Under the pieces are notes generated by a model that saw nothing but the letters and a program-made list of their open reading frames with translations, had not been told where the DNA came from and did not search any database. Shown here piece after piece: positions 17,716 to 24,794 of a stretch of DNA of 64,000 nt. Position numbers and translations under genes: made by a program. Every line of letters begins with the position of its first letter. Within the stretch, counting starts at the first letter, position 1. Origin of the DNA: JBQLZO01 sp052168315 (GTDB taxonomy: Bacteria; Planctomycetota; Phycisphaerae; Phycisphaerales; UBA1924); assembly GCA_052168315.1 (NCBI GenBank), contig JBQLZO010000046.1, positions 117,028 to 181,027 on the forward strand. Reading direction: 5' to 3'.

Positions 17716-18981
17716 TCAACCCCCGGGGACGACCGTACGAAGCGCTCGTAGCTCAGTTGGATAGAGCAGCGGTTTCCTAAATCGCAGGTCGCAGGTTCGA
17801 GCCCTGCCGGGCGTGCTTTCGCAAGCCAGCGCACCAGATCGCACAGGGTCGCTTTCACTCTTGAAAACAAGTGCTTTCCGTGAATCGGAATCGCCCGCAC
17901 CGATCGCGCCCGCGTTGCGGGTGTGCGCGTCCGTTCGCGTGGTTTTGCGTTGCGAGAGGTGGGGTTTGGGGTGGGGGTCCAAACGCCCGATCGGGGCATC
18001 GTGCGCGGCCGCGTGGTCGGTGCCGGTTGCCCGCATCCGCTCCCGCTTGGGCGGTTCGCTCCCCTTCGGCGTCGGCATCCGGTCCAGGGCGCTCGCCAGG
18101 TCGTGAATCCCCAGCCGCGTGTAAGTGCCCAGCGTCAGCTTCGGGTCCGAGTGCCGGGCCAGCGTCATCGCCTCGGACACGCTCGCCCCCGATTGCACCA
18201 GCGCCGTGATGAACGATGCCCGCAGCGCGTGGAAGTCCACCCGCCGCCCATCGGTGTCGGCGTCGCTCAGGAACACGCTCAGCCGCCGCTCCCGGCGTTC
18301 GGCGTGGTCGGCGGTGTCGCGTATCCAACGGGCTCGGGCTCGCCGCAGGTCGGCCCTCAGCACGCGGGCCAGCCGCGCGAGGTCTTTCACGATCCAGACG
18401 GGTTCGCCGGCGGGCTTGCTGGCCACCCACGGGCGGAGCAGTTCGGCGAGGTCGGCGCGGATCGGTTGCCGGTCGGCCTTCCGGCGCTTCGAGTATGCCG
18501 CCCGCACTGTCACAGCCGGGGCGCTCAGGTCGAATGACTCGGGCGTGAGGCTCGCCAGCTCCGCCGCTCGGAACCCGGTGCCGGTGGCCACCCGGTACAA
18601 CATCGCGCGATCAGGGCCCGACAGCGCCCGCCAGGCGTCGGCGTGCTCGGTCGTGCGGAACAGCCGCCCGAGTTCGTCGGCGCTCAGGGCTCGCCGCGTG
18701 AAAGTCGGCTCCACCAGACGGACAGGGCGAACGCCCGCCAGCGGGTTCGCGCTCAGCCGCCCGGTCTGCACGCACCAGCGAAGAAACTGCCGGGCGTTCT
18801 GCAGGTGGAAGTTGATCGTTCGGGCCGCATCGCCCGCCTCGTGGCGTTCGGCCATCCAGGTCTGCACGCGGGCCGCGTCGATCGCTTGCAGCGTGGCGAA
18901 CCCGCACCCGTCGATGAGCACGCGCCGGGTGCGGCGCTCGAGCATGGCGCGGTGCTTGGCGGTGGTGTTCCGCCCACCCAT
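17716..18981 (-). CDS. int: Tyrosine recombinase (integrase), main frame, 3' end in attL and tRNA
   Basis: A 421-codon frame from ATG 18981. All catalytic residues are present: Arg138 (ATGTGFRAAELASL), His251 and Arg254 (HALR), His277 (LARHSDP) and nucleophile Tyr287 (TLGTYTRL). A core-binding domain lies at about 1-90. The frame is open upstream of 18981 back to a TGA at 19144-19146 and is homologous to integrase there too (see 19144-19332), so ATG 18981 is only a possible reinitiation start. The C-terminus past about residue 386 is encoded by the att core. In the integrated state the last 17 residues are antisense tRNA and flanking DNA (LLYPTELRALRT and five more). Excision would replace them with a 78-codon tail now at 24559-24794. 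Activity depends on how the TGA is handled. Confidence 0.9.
   Translation of the reverse strand: MGGRNTTAKHRAMLERRTRRVLIDGCGFATLQAIDAARVQTWMAERHEAGDAARTINFHLQNARQFLRWCVQTGRLSANPLAGVRPVRLVEPTFTRRALSADELGRLFRTTEHADAWRALSGPDRAMLYRVATGTGFRAAELASLTPESFDLSAPAVTVRAAYSKRRKADRQPIRADLAELLRPWVASKPAGEPVWIVKDLARLARVLRADLRRARARWIRDTADHAERRERRLSVFLSDADTDGRRVDFHALRASFITALVQSGASVSEAMTLARHSDPKLTLGTYTRLGIHDLASALDRMPTPKGSEPPKRERMRATGTDHAAAHDAPIGRLDPHPKPHLSQRKTTRTDAHTRNAGAIGAGDSDSRKALVFKSESDPVRSGALACESTPGRARTCDLRFRKPLLYPTELRALRTVVPGG
17742..17815 (+). tRNA. tRNA-Arg (anticodon CCU)
   Basis: A 74-nt cloverleaf. The 7-bp acceptor (GCGCTCG with CGGGCGT, two G-U pairs), D stem GCTC/GAGC, anticodon stem GCGGT/ATCGC with loop TTCCTAA (anticodon CCT), five-base variable loop, and T arm GCAGG/CCTGC with TTCGAGC all fold. 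CCA is not encoded. It reads AGG codons. The 3' half from the anticodon stem on is the attachment site of the element to its right and was restored by the element's own copy. Its antisense is read by the integrase ORF. Confidence 0.97.
17769..17818 (+). repeat. attL: 50-bp core shared with attR
   Basis: Exact copy of 24795-24844. It covers the tRNA-Arg anticodon stem-loop through the discriminator and three bases beyond. The mismatch at 17768/24794 and at 17819/24845 defines the ends. Crossover most likely occurs in the anticodon loop, as for many tRNA-targeting tyrosine recombinases. Confidence 0.95.
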
Positions 18982-19143
18982 CGCCGCGCTCCATGCGGCC
19001 AGGTGATCCCCGAGTGGCGCTTGCGCGTGCCGGGCCAGGCGCTCCGCGCTCGGGTCGATGAGTCCGCGTCGGCGTTGGGCCTCGGTGTTGATCCAGTCGG
19101 CGAGGATGCGCGCCGCCGTCGCCTTGTCTTTCGTGCCGGTCGA

Positions 19144-19332
19144 TCACTCCCGGCGGATGCGCCGCCGCCCATCGCGCTCGGTCCAGCGGGCAATCCACGG
19201 GCCCTTGGGGACGCGCCGGAACAGCGAGCCCGTGCCGCGCGTGCGGGGTGGTTTGGGTTCCATGGTGCCGTTGCTCACTGCACCACCGTTCGGCCCATCG
19301 GGTTCGGAATTGCTTGCTGGCTTGGCGCTCAT
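19144..19332 (-). pseudogene. Integrase N-terminal segment, ended by an in-frame TGA
   Basis: A 62-codon frame whose last half (GSLFRRVPKGPWIARWTERD, then GRRRIRRE) is the usual N-terminal strand region of tyrosine integrases. After the TGA (19144-19146) the same frame continues as STGTKDKATAARILADWINT and so on into the main integrase frame, which is exactly what follows in intact relatives of this type. So one stop codon interrupts one gene. It could be a true nonsense mutation, a sequencing error, a suppressed stop, or a division into two polypeptides. The ATG (19332) overlaps the stop of the 199-aa cargo gene as ATGA, so translation is coupled. The segment PKPPRTRGT and what follows recurs at 19928-20074. 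Confidence 0.75.
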
Positions 19333-19928
19333 TGGTCACTGCCGCCTTTCCACTGCTCCATGCACTCTGCGGCTTCCTTGATCCACTTACCCTGTTTCGC
19401 AGTCATGGGATCGAGGTCCAGACGCACATCACTCGCGTTGACGATGGTGGACTCCGACGACAAGCGGGCACCAATCCCGTCCGTGATTCTCTCCGCCTCG
19501 TCTGCAGCCTGTGTGAGCCATGGGTCATTCCCACAGGTGGAGTAGTACCACTCTTCGAAGTGCTCACGAAACAGCACTCCGTCCAAGTTGTATCGCAGGT
19601 CGACGGGAAGGCAGGCCATCATGCTCAGAGCGCTCAACCGAGTGATGCCGAGTTCCTCAAGTCCATCGCTTGCTGCCTCGGCAAGTCGCACTAGATTGTG
19701 GCCTCCGCTGACTGCTGCCTGATAGACCACCAGAAACTCATCGGAGTCGACGCGCCAGGCGATGATCGCTTTGAGCGCTGTCTCGTATGCAAACCGCAGG
19801 TCCACGCACCATTTCACGCGTTCAGACCGTCGACCACTCCAAGCTTCCTTACCCGTATTGAAGCGATCGAGGAAGTCTCGGGCATCGTTGTAGAACGCGT
19901 CAGCGATTCGGATGCTCGCCTTGGACAC
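19329..19928 (-). CDS. Unknown helical cargo protein, possibly HEPN-like
   Basis: A 199-aa protein from GTG 19928, with AAGGTGG upstream and its first base shared with the stop of the 48-codon ORF (TAG/GTG). Its DNA is visibly less GC-rich than its neighbours and the protein uses more Ser, Asn, Ile and Lys, suggesting separate acquisition. The predicted helices DLRFAYETALKAIIAWR and SGGHNLVRLAEAASDGLEEL recall the paired helices of HEPN-domain proteins (AEKALKALL and GHDLVELL patterns). The RNase signature R-x4-6-H of active HEPN toxins is not seen. The gene sits as a cargo between two copies of the integrase 5' end. A defence or toxin-antitoxin role is only a guess from position and fold pattern. 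Confidence 0.75.
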   Translation of the reverse strand: MSKASIRIADAFYNDARDFLDRFNTGKEAWSGRRSERVKWCVDLRFAYETALKAIIAWRVDSDEFLVVYQAAVSGGHNLVRLAEAASDGLEELGITRLSALSMMACLPVDLRYNLDGVLFREHFEEWYYSTCGNDPWLTQAADEAERITDGIGARLSSESTIVNASDVRLDLDPMTAKQGKWIKEAAECMEQWKGGSDQ

Positions 19929-20074
19929 TAGTCACCCACCTTTCGAGTCCACATGCGCCGCTGACCAATACGCCTGTCTCTGCGGACAGTCCATGGACCG
20001 TTCCAAACGCATCGACAATGCGATCGTGTGCCGCGCGTGCGCGGTGGTTTGGGGTTGCTGGCGTTCTCGTTCAT
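19928..20074 (-). pseudogene. 48-codon diverged duplicate of the integrase start
   Basis: Starts at ATG 20074, overlapping the stop of the 20071-21120 gene as ATGA, and ends with TAG sharing one base with the next GTG. Its product contains NPKPPRTRGTRS, then V-x-x-GPW-x-x-R and GQRR, which aligns with EPKPPRTRGTGS, V-x-x-GPW-x-x-R and GRRR of the integrase N-terminus at 19144-19332. Similarity also extends upstream of both starts at DNA level (TTCGGCCC and the run before it). It looks like the original integrase start, cut off when the cargo gene was inserted with a duplication. It may still be translated as a coupling leader peptide. Confidence 0.7.
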
Positions 20075-21120
20075 GGTGCCACCCTTCGGCCCGGGCGAGT
20101 GCCGGGCCTCGGCATCGTGGGGTGTTGATGGGGAAGTTTCAAGCCCGTCAGCGCACTTTGGGTGTGTGATTGGGGCTCGCACGGATCGGTGAGCAGTTGA
20201 ATCAACAAGCCCGGCGGGTGTTTGATCCGGGTGCCGAGTCCGCGAACATGATCCCTCAGCCGCCGGATGCGTTCGGGGGTGTTCCAGGGCATCATGGCCA
20301 GCGTTTGGGCTCTCGCTTGGGCGATATGAGCGCCGCGAAGTTCGGCCATCCGTGCGGCGTGGTCCTGCGGATCCGGCTCGGGCTCATCATCGGCGGGGAT
20401 GAATCTCAATCTCTCAGCAGCAGCAGCAGCAGTCACGGGCGCGGGGATGCGCACGGCGCGCGGCGCGCGTTGCTGCTGCTGCTGAGGTGATGGTGTGCGC
20501 TCCGGTTCAGTTTCCCGGTTTCCCTTGCCCTGTTCCCCTTCCCTGTTTGTGTGAGCGCCCGTCACACCCCCCAAAGATCCAGCGTCACAGGCCCGTGTGA
20601 TCGTGGATCGCGGGGCGCTGTGATCCGGCGTCACAGCCCCCAGTGATTCGTCGTCACAGGTCCCGCTCGGAGAGCACTCCCGGCGCACCGGAGAGCACTC
20701 CACGGTGCCCATCGGCGCATCCGGCGCACTTCCCGAACATCCCAGCGCCGCCGAATCGGTGTGGCTCGGGCTCGGCTTCCGGCGTTTGGTTGCTCGCGCC
20801 ACGCGGGCTTGTTCGGCTCGGGTGAGCAGTTGGCGCAGATTGACCCGGTAGAGGTTTGGATTGCTCCCGCCGCCGGGGCGCACGATCGCCACCAGCCCGC
20901 TCGGTACCAGCTCGCCGCCGATCGTCCGGCTCACAGTCTCCCGCCTCGTGCCGGCCAGACTTGCGAGCGTGCTCGTGGATGGCCAGCACTCGCCGGTGGT
21001 GTGGTCGGCATGCCGGACCAGCGCCGACAGCACGGCCTTCCCCATTCGGCTCAGCGGGAGGTCCAGCACAGCATCCCGCAGGCGCACGCCAATCGGTTGG
21101 GTGTTTGTGGGCTTGCTCAT
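20071..21120 (-). CDS. Helix-turn-helix protein, replication-initiator-like
   Basis: A 349-aa protein from ATG 21120, coupled to the upstream gene by ATGA. Residues about 10-95 (including LPLSRMGKAVLSALVRHADH, then GECWPSTSTLASLAGTRRETVSRTI) form a winged-helix domain of the kind at the N-terminus of phage O-type and plasmid replication proteins. The middle is low in structure, with a poly-Gln run of five and a poly-Ala run of five at about 215-240. The C-terminal helices contain MPWNTPERIRRLRDHVRGLG. A role as origin-binding replication protein of the element is plausible from domain order and position, but no helicase or polymerase motif is visible. A transcriptional regulator is the alternative. 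Confidence 0.82.
   Translation of the reverse strand: MSKPTNTQPIGVRLRDAVLDLPLSRMGKAVLSALVRHADHTTGECWPSTSTLASLAGTRRETVSRTIGGELVPSGLVAIVRPGGGSNPNLYRVNLRQLLTRAEQARVARATKRRKPSPSHTDSAALGCSGSAPDAPMGTVECSPVRRECSPSGTCDDESLGAVTPDHSAPRSTITRACDAGSLGGVTGAHTNREGEQGKGNRETEPERTPSPQQQQQRAPRAVRIPAPVTAAAAAERLRFIPADDEPEPDPQDHAARMAELRGAHIAQARAQTLAMMPWNTPERIRRLRDHVRGLGTRIKHPPGLLIQLLTDPCEPQSHTQSALTGLKLPHQHPTMPRPGTRPGRRVAP
20415..20484. repeat. (CAG)6 and (CTG)4 inverted pair inside a gene
   Basis: (CAG)6 at 20415-20432 and TG(CTG)4 at 20471-20484 are complementary over 14 bases with about 38 bases between. They encode poly-Ala and poly-Gln on the minus strand of the 20071-21120 gene. A stable stem can form in single-stranded DNA or RNA, and triplet slippage is likely here. 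Confidence 0.8.
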
Positions 21121-21665
21121 GCGCCACCCCCGATCGTCGCCGGGGCGTGGGCCATGCGCGGGGGAGTGGTTGGGCTCGGGCGATCGGGCGCGGTGTCGGC
21201 GGAGGTCATCGGGTCCACAGCCGCCCACACCCGCGCCAAACGGCCGCGCTCGGTGGGGCGCTTGTCGCCGGTCCAGGCGATCAGACCCCGCTTCACCAGC
21301 TCGCCACGGCGCGGGGTGTAGGTCTGGGCGGGAAGGTCTAGGGCACGCTCCCCCTCATCGTCGGTCGCGCCGTGCTCGCCGCGTGATGCGATGAACGCGA
21401 ACACCCGGGCCCGTTGCTTGGGCGCGGCCTCCCGCATCGCCGCCGCCGCCGCCTTGCTCGTTTCGGGGCCATCGTGCCGGGCCGGAGGATCGCCGCAGGT
21501 CGTCCGGCGTCGCGACGATGGGCCGGAGGTCGGTGGGGTTCTCGGCTTGCCCCAGCGGGCGGGCTCCGGCGTTGTGGCGTCGGCCTCGTCTCGGGGTGAT
21601 CGTTGCCCGGCGTTCGTGTTGAACAGGGGCGCGGGGTCGTGATCGTTCGGGTGAGGCTCGTTCAT
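21117..21665 (-). CDS. Phage-type winged-helix protein
   Basis: A 182-aa protein from ATG 21665, joined to both neighbours by ATGA overlaps. The first 65 residues are Pro/Arg/Thr-rich. A domain at about 65-150 starts DGPETSKAAAAAMREAAPKQ and continues RARVFAFIASRGEHGATDDE, then LPAQTYTPRRGELVKRGLIA, which is the arrangement of small winged-helix proteins found in phages and islands (helix, wing, recognition helix). The C-terminus is disordered. It is likely a DNA-binding accessory or regulator of the element. The family assignment is by pattern only. Confidence 0.75.
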   Translation of the reverse strand: MNEPHPNDHDPAPLFNTNAGQRSPRDEADATTPEPARWGKPRTPPTSGPSSRRRTTCGDPPARHDGPETSKAAAAAMREAAPKQRARVFAFIASRGEHGATDDEGERALDLPAQTYTPRRGELVKRGLIAWTGDKRPTERGRLARVWAAVDPMTSADTAPDRPSPTTPPRMAHAPATIGGGA

Positions 21666-21949
21666 GCCGCACCCCCTTCCGCGCCGCCGCCGGCGGTGCG
21701 GGCCGACAGCCAGGCCTGGAGTTCAGCCACGGGAATCAGCACGCGAGCGCCGATGCGCGTGTTCGGGATCGCGTCATCGGCCAGCAGCGCATCGAGCGTT
21801 CGCCGCCCGATGCCCAGCGCCGCAGCGGCCTCGGCGGGGGAGAGTGCCAAGCGATCAGCTGATGGGCTACGCTCCGGTTGTGTGAGTTTGTCGCCCCGCG
21901 TGCTGGCAGGCCTCGGGGCGCTTTGGGTGGTGGGGTCAGGCGTCGCCAT
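21662..21949 (-). CDS. Excisionase/MerR-type HTH protein
   Basis: A 95-aa protein from ATG 21949, overlapping the upstream gene by 14 bases and the downstream gene by ATGA. Residues about 35-85 (LSPAEAAAALGIGRRTLDAL then IPNTRIGARVLIPVAELQAW) are a clear HTH_17/excisionase-type winged helix, the usual form of recombination directionality factors and small regulators. The start at ATG 21949 keeps the domain intact; longer upstream frames overlap the preceding gene. It could direct excision by the integrase or control the operon. Confidence 0.85.
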   Translation of the reverse strand: MATPDPTTQSAPRPASTRGDKLTQPERSPSADRLALSPAEAAAALGIGRRTLDALLADDAIPNTRIGARVLIPVAELQAWLSARTAGGGAEGGAA

Positions 21950-22139
21950 GCGGCACCGCCTTTCCAGAGTCGGCGAGTTCCACCAGGCGGGCCCGCGTCT
22001 CTTCCAGCGGAACCAGCCAGCGCCGCCCGGCACGCACGGCGGGTATCCGCTCTACTGCCACCATGCGAATGAGCCATGCTTTCGGGACGCCCAGCGCCGC
22101 CGCAGCCCGATTGATCGGAACGAATGTTGTTTCACGCAT
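21936..22139 (-). CDS. Small HTH protein (excisionase-like)
   Basis: A 67-aa protein from ATG 22139. It is a single excisionase-like domain: FVPINRAAAALGVPKAWLIR, then IPAVRAGRRWLVPLEETRARL. It is similar in plan to the neighbouring 95-aa protein but not a close copy, so the element has two such factors in a row. The gap of 53 bases to the upstream 428-aa gene holds no ribosome binding site of note. The stop lies 14 bases inside the next gene, which suggests coupled translation. Confidence 0.8.
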   Translation of the reverse strand: MRETTFVPINRAAAALGVPKAWLIRMVAVERIPAVRAGRRWLVPLEETRARLVELADSGKAVPHGDA

Positions 22140-22190
22140 GAGCCAACTGTTTCCGCGCTCACACGCCCGATCATGCGGAGTTGGCCAGCC

Positions 22191-22230
22191 GTTCAGTTTC
22201 GTTCGTGCTCGTTCGCGTTCGTTCGCATTG
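22191..22230. repeat. Four 10-bp tandem units near GTTCGNNTTC
   Basis: GTTCAGTTTC, GTTCGTGCTC, GTTCGCGTTC and GTTCGCATTG follow one another without gaps. They cover the last codons and stop of the 428-aa gene. The 10-bp period places units on one face of the helix, as in arrays of protein sites, but the coding origin of the repeat (Asn-Glu/Arg-rich end) is an alternative explanation. Confidence 0.6.
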
Positions 22231-23479
22231 CATCGCGTATCGGAGGGCCGAAGTCCGAATAGACGCGCGCCACTTCCATCGCATTGTGCCGCCAACGCTT
22301 CCCAACCCGAACGCTGTCCGCAAGTCGGCCCTCCCGCGCCGCCTTCGACAGTGTTGAAGCAGGGAGCCCACCATTCGTGTGGATGCGAAACCAATCGGCA
22401 TCCCGCAGACCCGGATCGGTTTGCTCGGTCGGGTGGGCATTCGCCCCAGTCGCTCGGCGATCCGAGCTGATACCGCATTCGCCCCGCTCGATCCGCTCAG
22501 CCTCACGGTATCCAAGCCGTGCCACGGCCTCGGCGATCGGGCGCAGCGCGCGGCGTGCCAGGTCGATCGCGCCCGTCTCCGCCGCCAGACTCGCTCGGAT
22601 GCCTTCGGTGGTGCGATGGGCGAACAGCCCATCGGTGACCATCGCCTCTCCGATCATGCCCCAGTGGAACAGGGATCGAGTCTTCACATCGTCGGGCGCG
22701 TCGTGAAACGGGCACAGGCTCCAGCGGTCTTTGTTCCGAGCGTGTCCAAGCTCCGGATCGGTGAGCATCACGCGGATCGCCCCCCGCGTCGTGCTCGGCG
22801 CGTCGTTGAATGCCCCCATGGCGTCCAGTTCCCAGAGCCGGGGCGTCACAAACAGTACGAGTCGCGCGTCAGTGTCCGATCCCTTGGATTCTTGCAGCGG
22901 CCAGAGGGTGCGGCATCGCTGCCGGATCAGCTCGGCCCGGGCCGCAGGTTCGCTCGGCATCGGCCTCATGGGCTCGTACGCCTCGGCGATGCGCTGCTGG
23001 GTGTCCGGCGGCTTGGCGCACTGTTCCCAAAGCGATCGCCGCACAAAGCGGGCCAGGGCATCACCGATCCGTTGTAAGTTCGGGGCCTCACCGTGTTCGG
23101 CGTAGTCCGCCGCCCACATGCTCGCGCGAAGGGCGGCCCAATAGTCAGAACGCTTCTCAAACTCAGCGCGTTCAGTCGTGATCGCACGCTCCCGCGCGGT
23201 CATCACGATGCACCGCGCCGTCTCGATCGCGTGATCGGTGGCAGGGACCCCGGTCGGGCACTCGGCAAGAGCCGTGTTGATACTGTCCCATGCGTCCGCG
23301 TCGTGGGGGATGCGATGCACGGGCATTGCCGCGCTCAGGCGGCCAAGTATGCCTGCGAACCGATCACGGTCCCCGGGATCGTCCGCGCTCCACTTCCACA
23401 AGCCGCGCCCCTCGGGGTCCCACCCGGTCAGCTCATCGGCCATCCTGAGCACTTCCACGGCACGCGCGGTGTCGATCAT
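22193..23479 (-). CDS. Unknown 428-aa protein, first gene of the element's operon
   Basis: Starts at ATG 23479 with AAGGGTG six bases upstream. The body is helical with few recognisable motifs. Features include KWSADDPGDRDRFAGILGRL near the N-terminus, paired CPFHD (about 258-262) and single Cys/His residues, and a C-terminal segment (about 365-415, DADWFRIHTNGGLPASTLSK then REGRLADSVRVGKRWRHNAM) that looks like another excisionase-type HTH. Replication or packaging functions are common for the first gene of such operons, but I see no Walker, primase or nuclease motif. Function unknown. Confidence 0.78.
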   Translation of the reverse strand: MIDTARAVEVLRMADELTGWDPEGRGLWKWSADDPGDRDRFAGILGRLSAAMPVHRIPHDADAWDSINTALAECPTGVPATDHAIETARCIVMTARERAITTERAEFEKRSDYWAALRASMWAADYAEHGEAPNLQRIGDALARFVRRSLWEQCAKPPDTQQRIAEAYEPMRPMPSEPAARAELIRQRCRTLWPLQESKGSDTDARLVLFVTPRLWELDAMGAFNDAPSTTRGAIRVMLTDPELGHARNKDRWSLCPFHDAPDDVKTRSLFHWGMIGEAMVTDGLFAHRTTEGIRASLAAETGAIDLARRALRPIAEAVARLGYREAERIERGECGISSDRRATGANAHPTEQTDPGLRDADWFRIHTNGGLPASTLSKAAREGRLADSVRVGKRWRHNAMEVARVYSDFGPPIRDAMRTNANEHERN

Positions 23480-23826
23480 CGTTCACCCTTTTTCGCCACG
23501 CCGCCGGCGGGTCAATACGGAAGGGTGAACCGCATCGCCCGCCGGTCGTTCGTCGCGGGGATCAACCGCGCCGCGTGGCGGTCCCAGAGTACGGAGTGCT
23601 CGGAGGGCATCGGCGCAACCGACAGCCCTTCAACACCGCGCGTGAACACACCAAATCAACCGGGGACCACGCTCCGCCCCAACCTGTCTCGACCAAAGCC
23701 CACTTCGGCCCGATTGCCCGCGCCCGGGAAGTACCTTCCGGGGGGGGAAGTGTGCCCGCATCGCAGCGCCAGTTGGGTTCATGCGATCCAGACGGCGGAC
23801 GGTGAAGCGCGCCGACGCTGCGCGCC

Positions 23827-23839
23827 CGTGTGATTCACA
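23827..23839. promoter_or_regulatory. 13-bp palindrome, candidate operator
   Basis: GTGTGA-T-TCACAC is a perfect palindrome around one central base, about 350 bases upstream of the element's first gene. With the second palindrome 40 bases away it could bind one of the element's HTH proteins. Confidence 0.4.
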
Positions 23840-23878
23840 CTGAGTCGCCATGCGCGGGATTCTGTGCGTCGGTTTTGT

Positions 23879-23895
23879 GGCAAACCGGCGGTTTG
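23879..23895. promoter_or_regulatory. 17-bp palindrome, candidate operator
   Basis: GCAAACCG-G-CGGTTTGC is a perfect palindrome with 8-base arms. The centre lies 54 bases from that of the 23827-23839 palindrome, about five helical turns. No T-run follows, so a protein site is more likely than a terminator. Confidence 0.45.
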
Positions 23896-24558
23896 CTGCG
23901 CACTTCACGCTCGGTGCATCGCGCGGATCGCCCGCGTCCCTCGGTTCAATTTGCCGGAATCTCGGCACTCTGCGCTGCAATGCGATGGGCCGATGCAATC
24001 GCCGTTGCGATAGAGCATCGGACACACCATCCGACGCTCCACACTCGGTAGTGGTTGGGGCGCAACGACTTGCGATCGGCGGGTGTGCGCCGTTACCCCA
24101 CTTCTTACCCCAACGGGCCCGTGCGCTGCGCCGCTCAGCGCACCAATCGCATCCCCAGCACAATCACCCACGAAGCGCGCTTCCCTCGTGAGAATCGCGA
24201 TGGAACGCACTTTCGGGCGGGGTGTGGTGGCCAAAGGGACCCGCGCAGCGCGGCCGATGCGCTCTCGCGGACATCGCGCGCACTCGGAAGTGCCCGCGCA
24301 CGCGACGCACTCATGAGCGGGATTTCGGGGTCGGTGTTCGTTCGCAACATCGCCCACAGCGCACACGCCAGGGCGGAATGATCGGCGAATCCCTGTGAGA
24401 CATGAACAGGGGTCGCTGACTCCTAACCAGTCGCCCCCATATCGGTAACGCTTGCTGCAGCGACAGCTTGCGCTGCCGGAAACGCGCAGCGCACCCACTT
24501 TGTCACACAACCCAGACGGAGCCCGGGGCCGGTCGTCGCCCCGCGTCAGCCGACGCTT

Positions 24559-24794
24559 TCACTGACTCGCGCGGACCATCGCCAGCATCGCGCAGCGAAT
24601 CGCGTGCGGGAGCGCTGGCCAGGCCTCGGCGATCGCGCGCAGGTCGGGATTGGCCTCGGCGGATGGCGTGCGCGGAGCTGGTTCGGATCGGCTTGGGGTG
24701 GGGTTTGGGACGGACGCACCGCCGGATGACGGGCCCGCCTTGCCACAAGTCTCTACAATGTCAGCACTTCCGGCGGAGCCCTCGGAATCGGCGT
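24559..24794 (-). pseudogene. Detached integrase C-terminal tail (78 codons)
   Basis: Reading the minus strand through attR in the same frame that the integrase uses in attL gives, after the shared core residues, a new 78-codon tail ending at 24559. It begins HADSEGSAGSADIVETC and ends with NPDLRAIAEAWPALPHAIR and C-A-M-L-A-M-V-R-A-S-Q. From memory, a WP-x-LP-x-AI-x-x-x-x-LAMVR ending recurs at the C-termini of planctomycete integrases. In the integrated state it has no promoter or start of its own and would be joined to the integrase only in the circle. Confidence 0.75.

Larger units (their letters stand above)
23480..24558. other. 1.08-kb gene-free control region of the element
   Basis: Open frames on both strands here are short on protein-like composition and none has both a good start and a family resemblance. 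It lies between the leftward operon (start 23479) and the integrase tail (24559-24794), so in the circular form it is the only long noncoding part. It holds two perfect odd palindromes (23827-23839, 23879-23895), an imperfect hairpin around 24411-24439, a G8 run near 23740, and CTTGCTGCAGCGACAG followed by CTTGCGCTGCC near 24450-24477. Promoter, operators and perhaps an origin are expected here. Confidence 0.55.

Noticed and set aside
17529..17999. A protein with ARPAGLEPATCDLGNRCSIQ on the minus strand
   Set aside because: It is the antisense of the tRNA-Arg gene in another frame, a well-known false gene around tRNAs.
20401..20490. CRISPR-like repeat
   Set aside because: The repeats are simple CAG/CTG triplets in a coding linker with no spacer structure; no CRISPR array or cas gene was seen anywhere in the window.
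23630..24163. A 177-aa minus-strand gene in the element's control region
   Set aside because: Composition is Arg/Cys/Ser-rich with no domain, no ribosome binding site, and overlapping frames on the other strand look the same.
24411..24439. Anticodon-arm-like hairpin suggesting another tRNA
   Set aside because: GGGGTCGCTG and CAGTCGCCCC pair with a mismatch around a 9-base loop, but no acceptor, D or T arms surround it.
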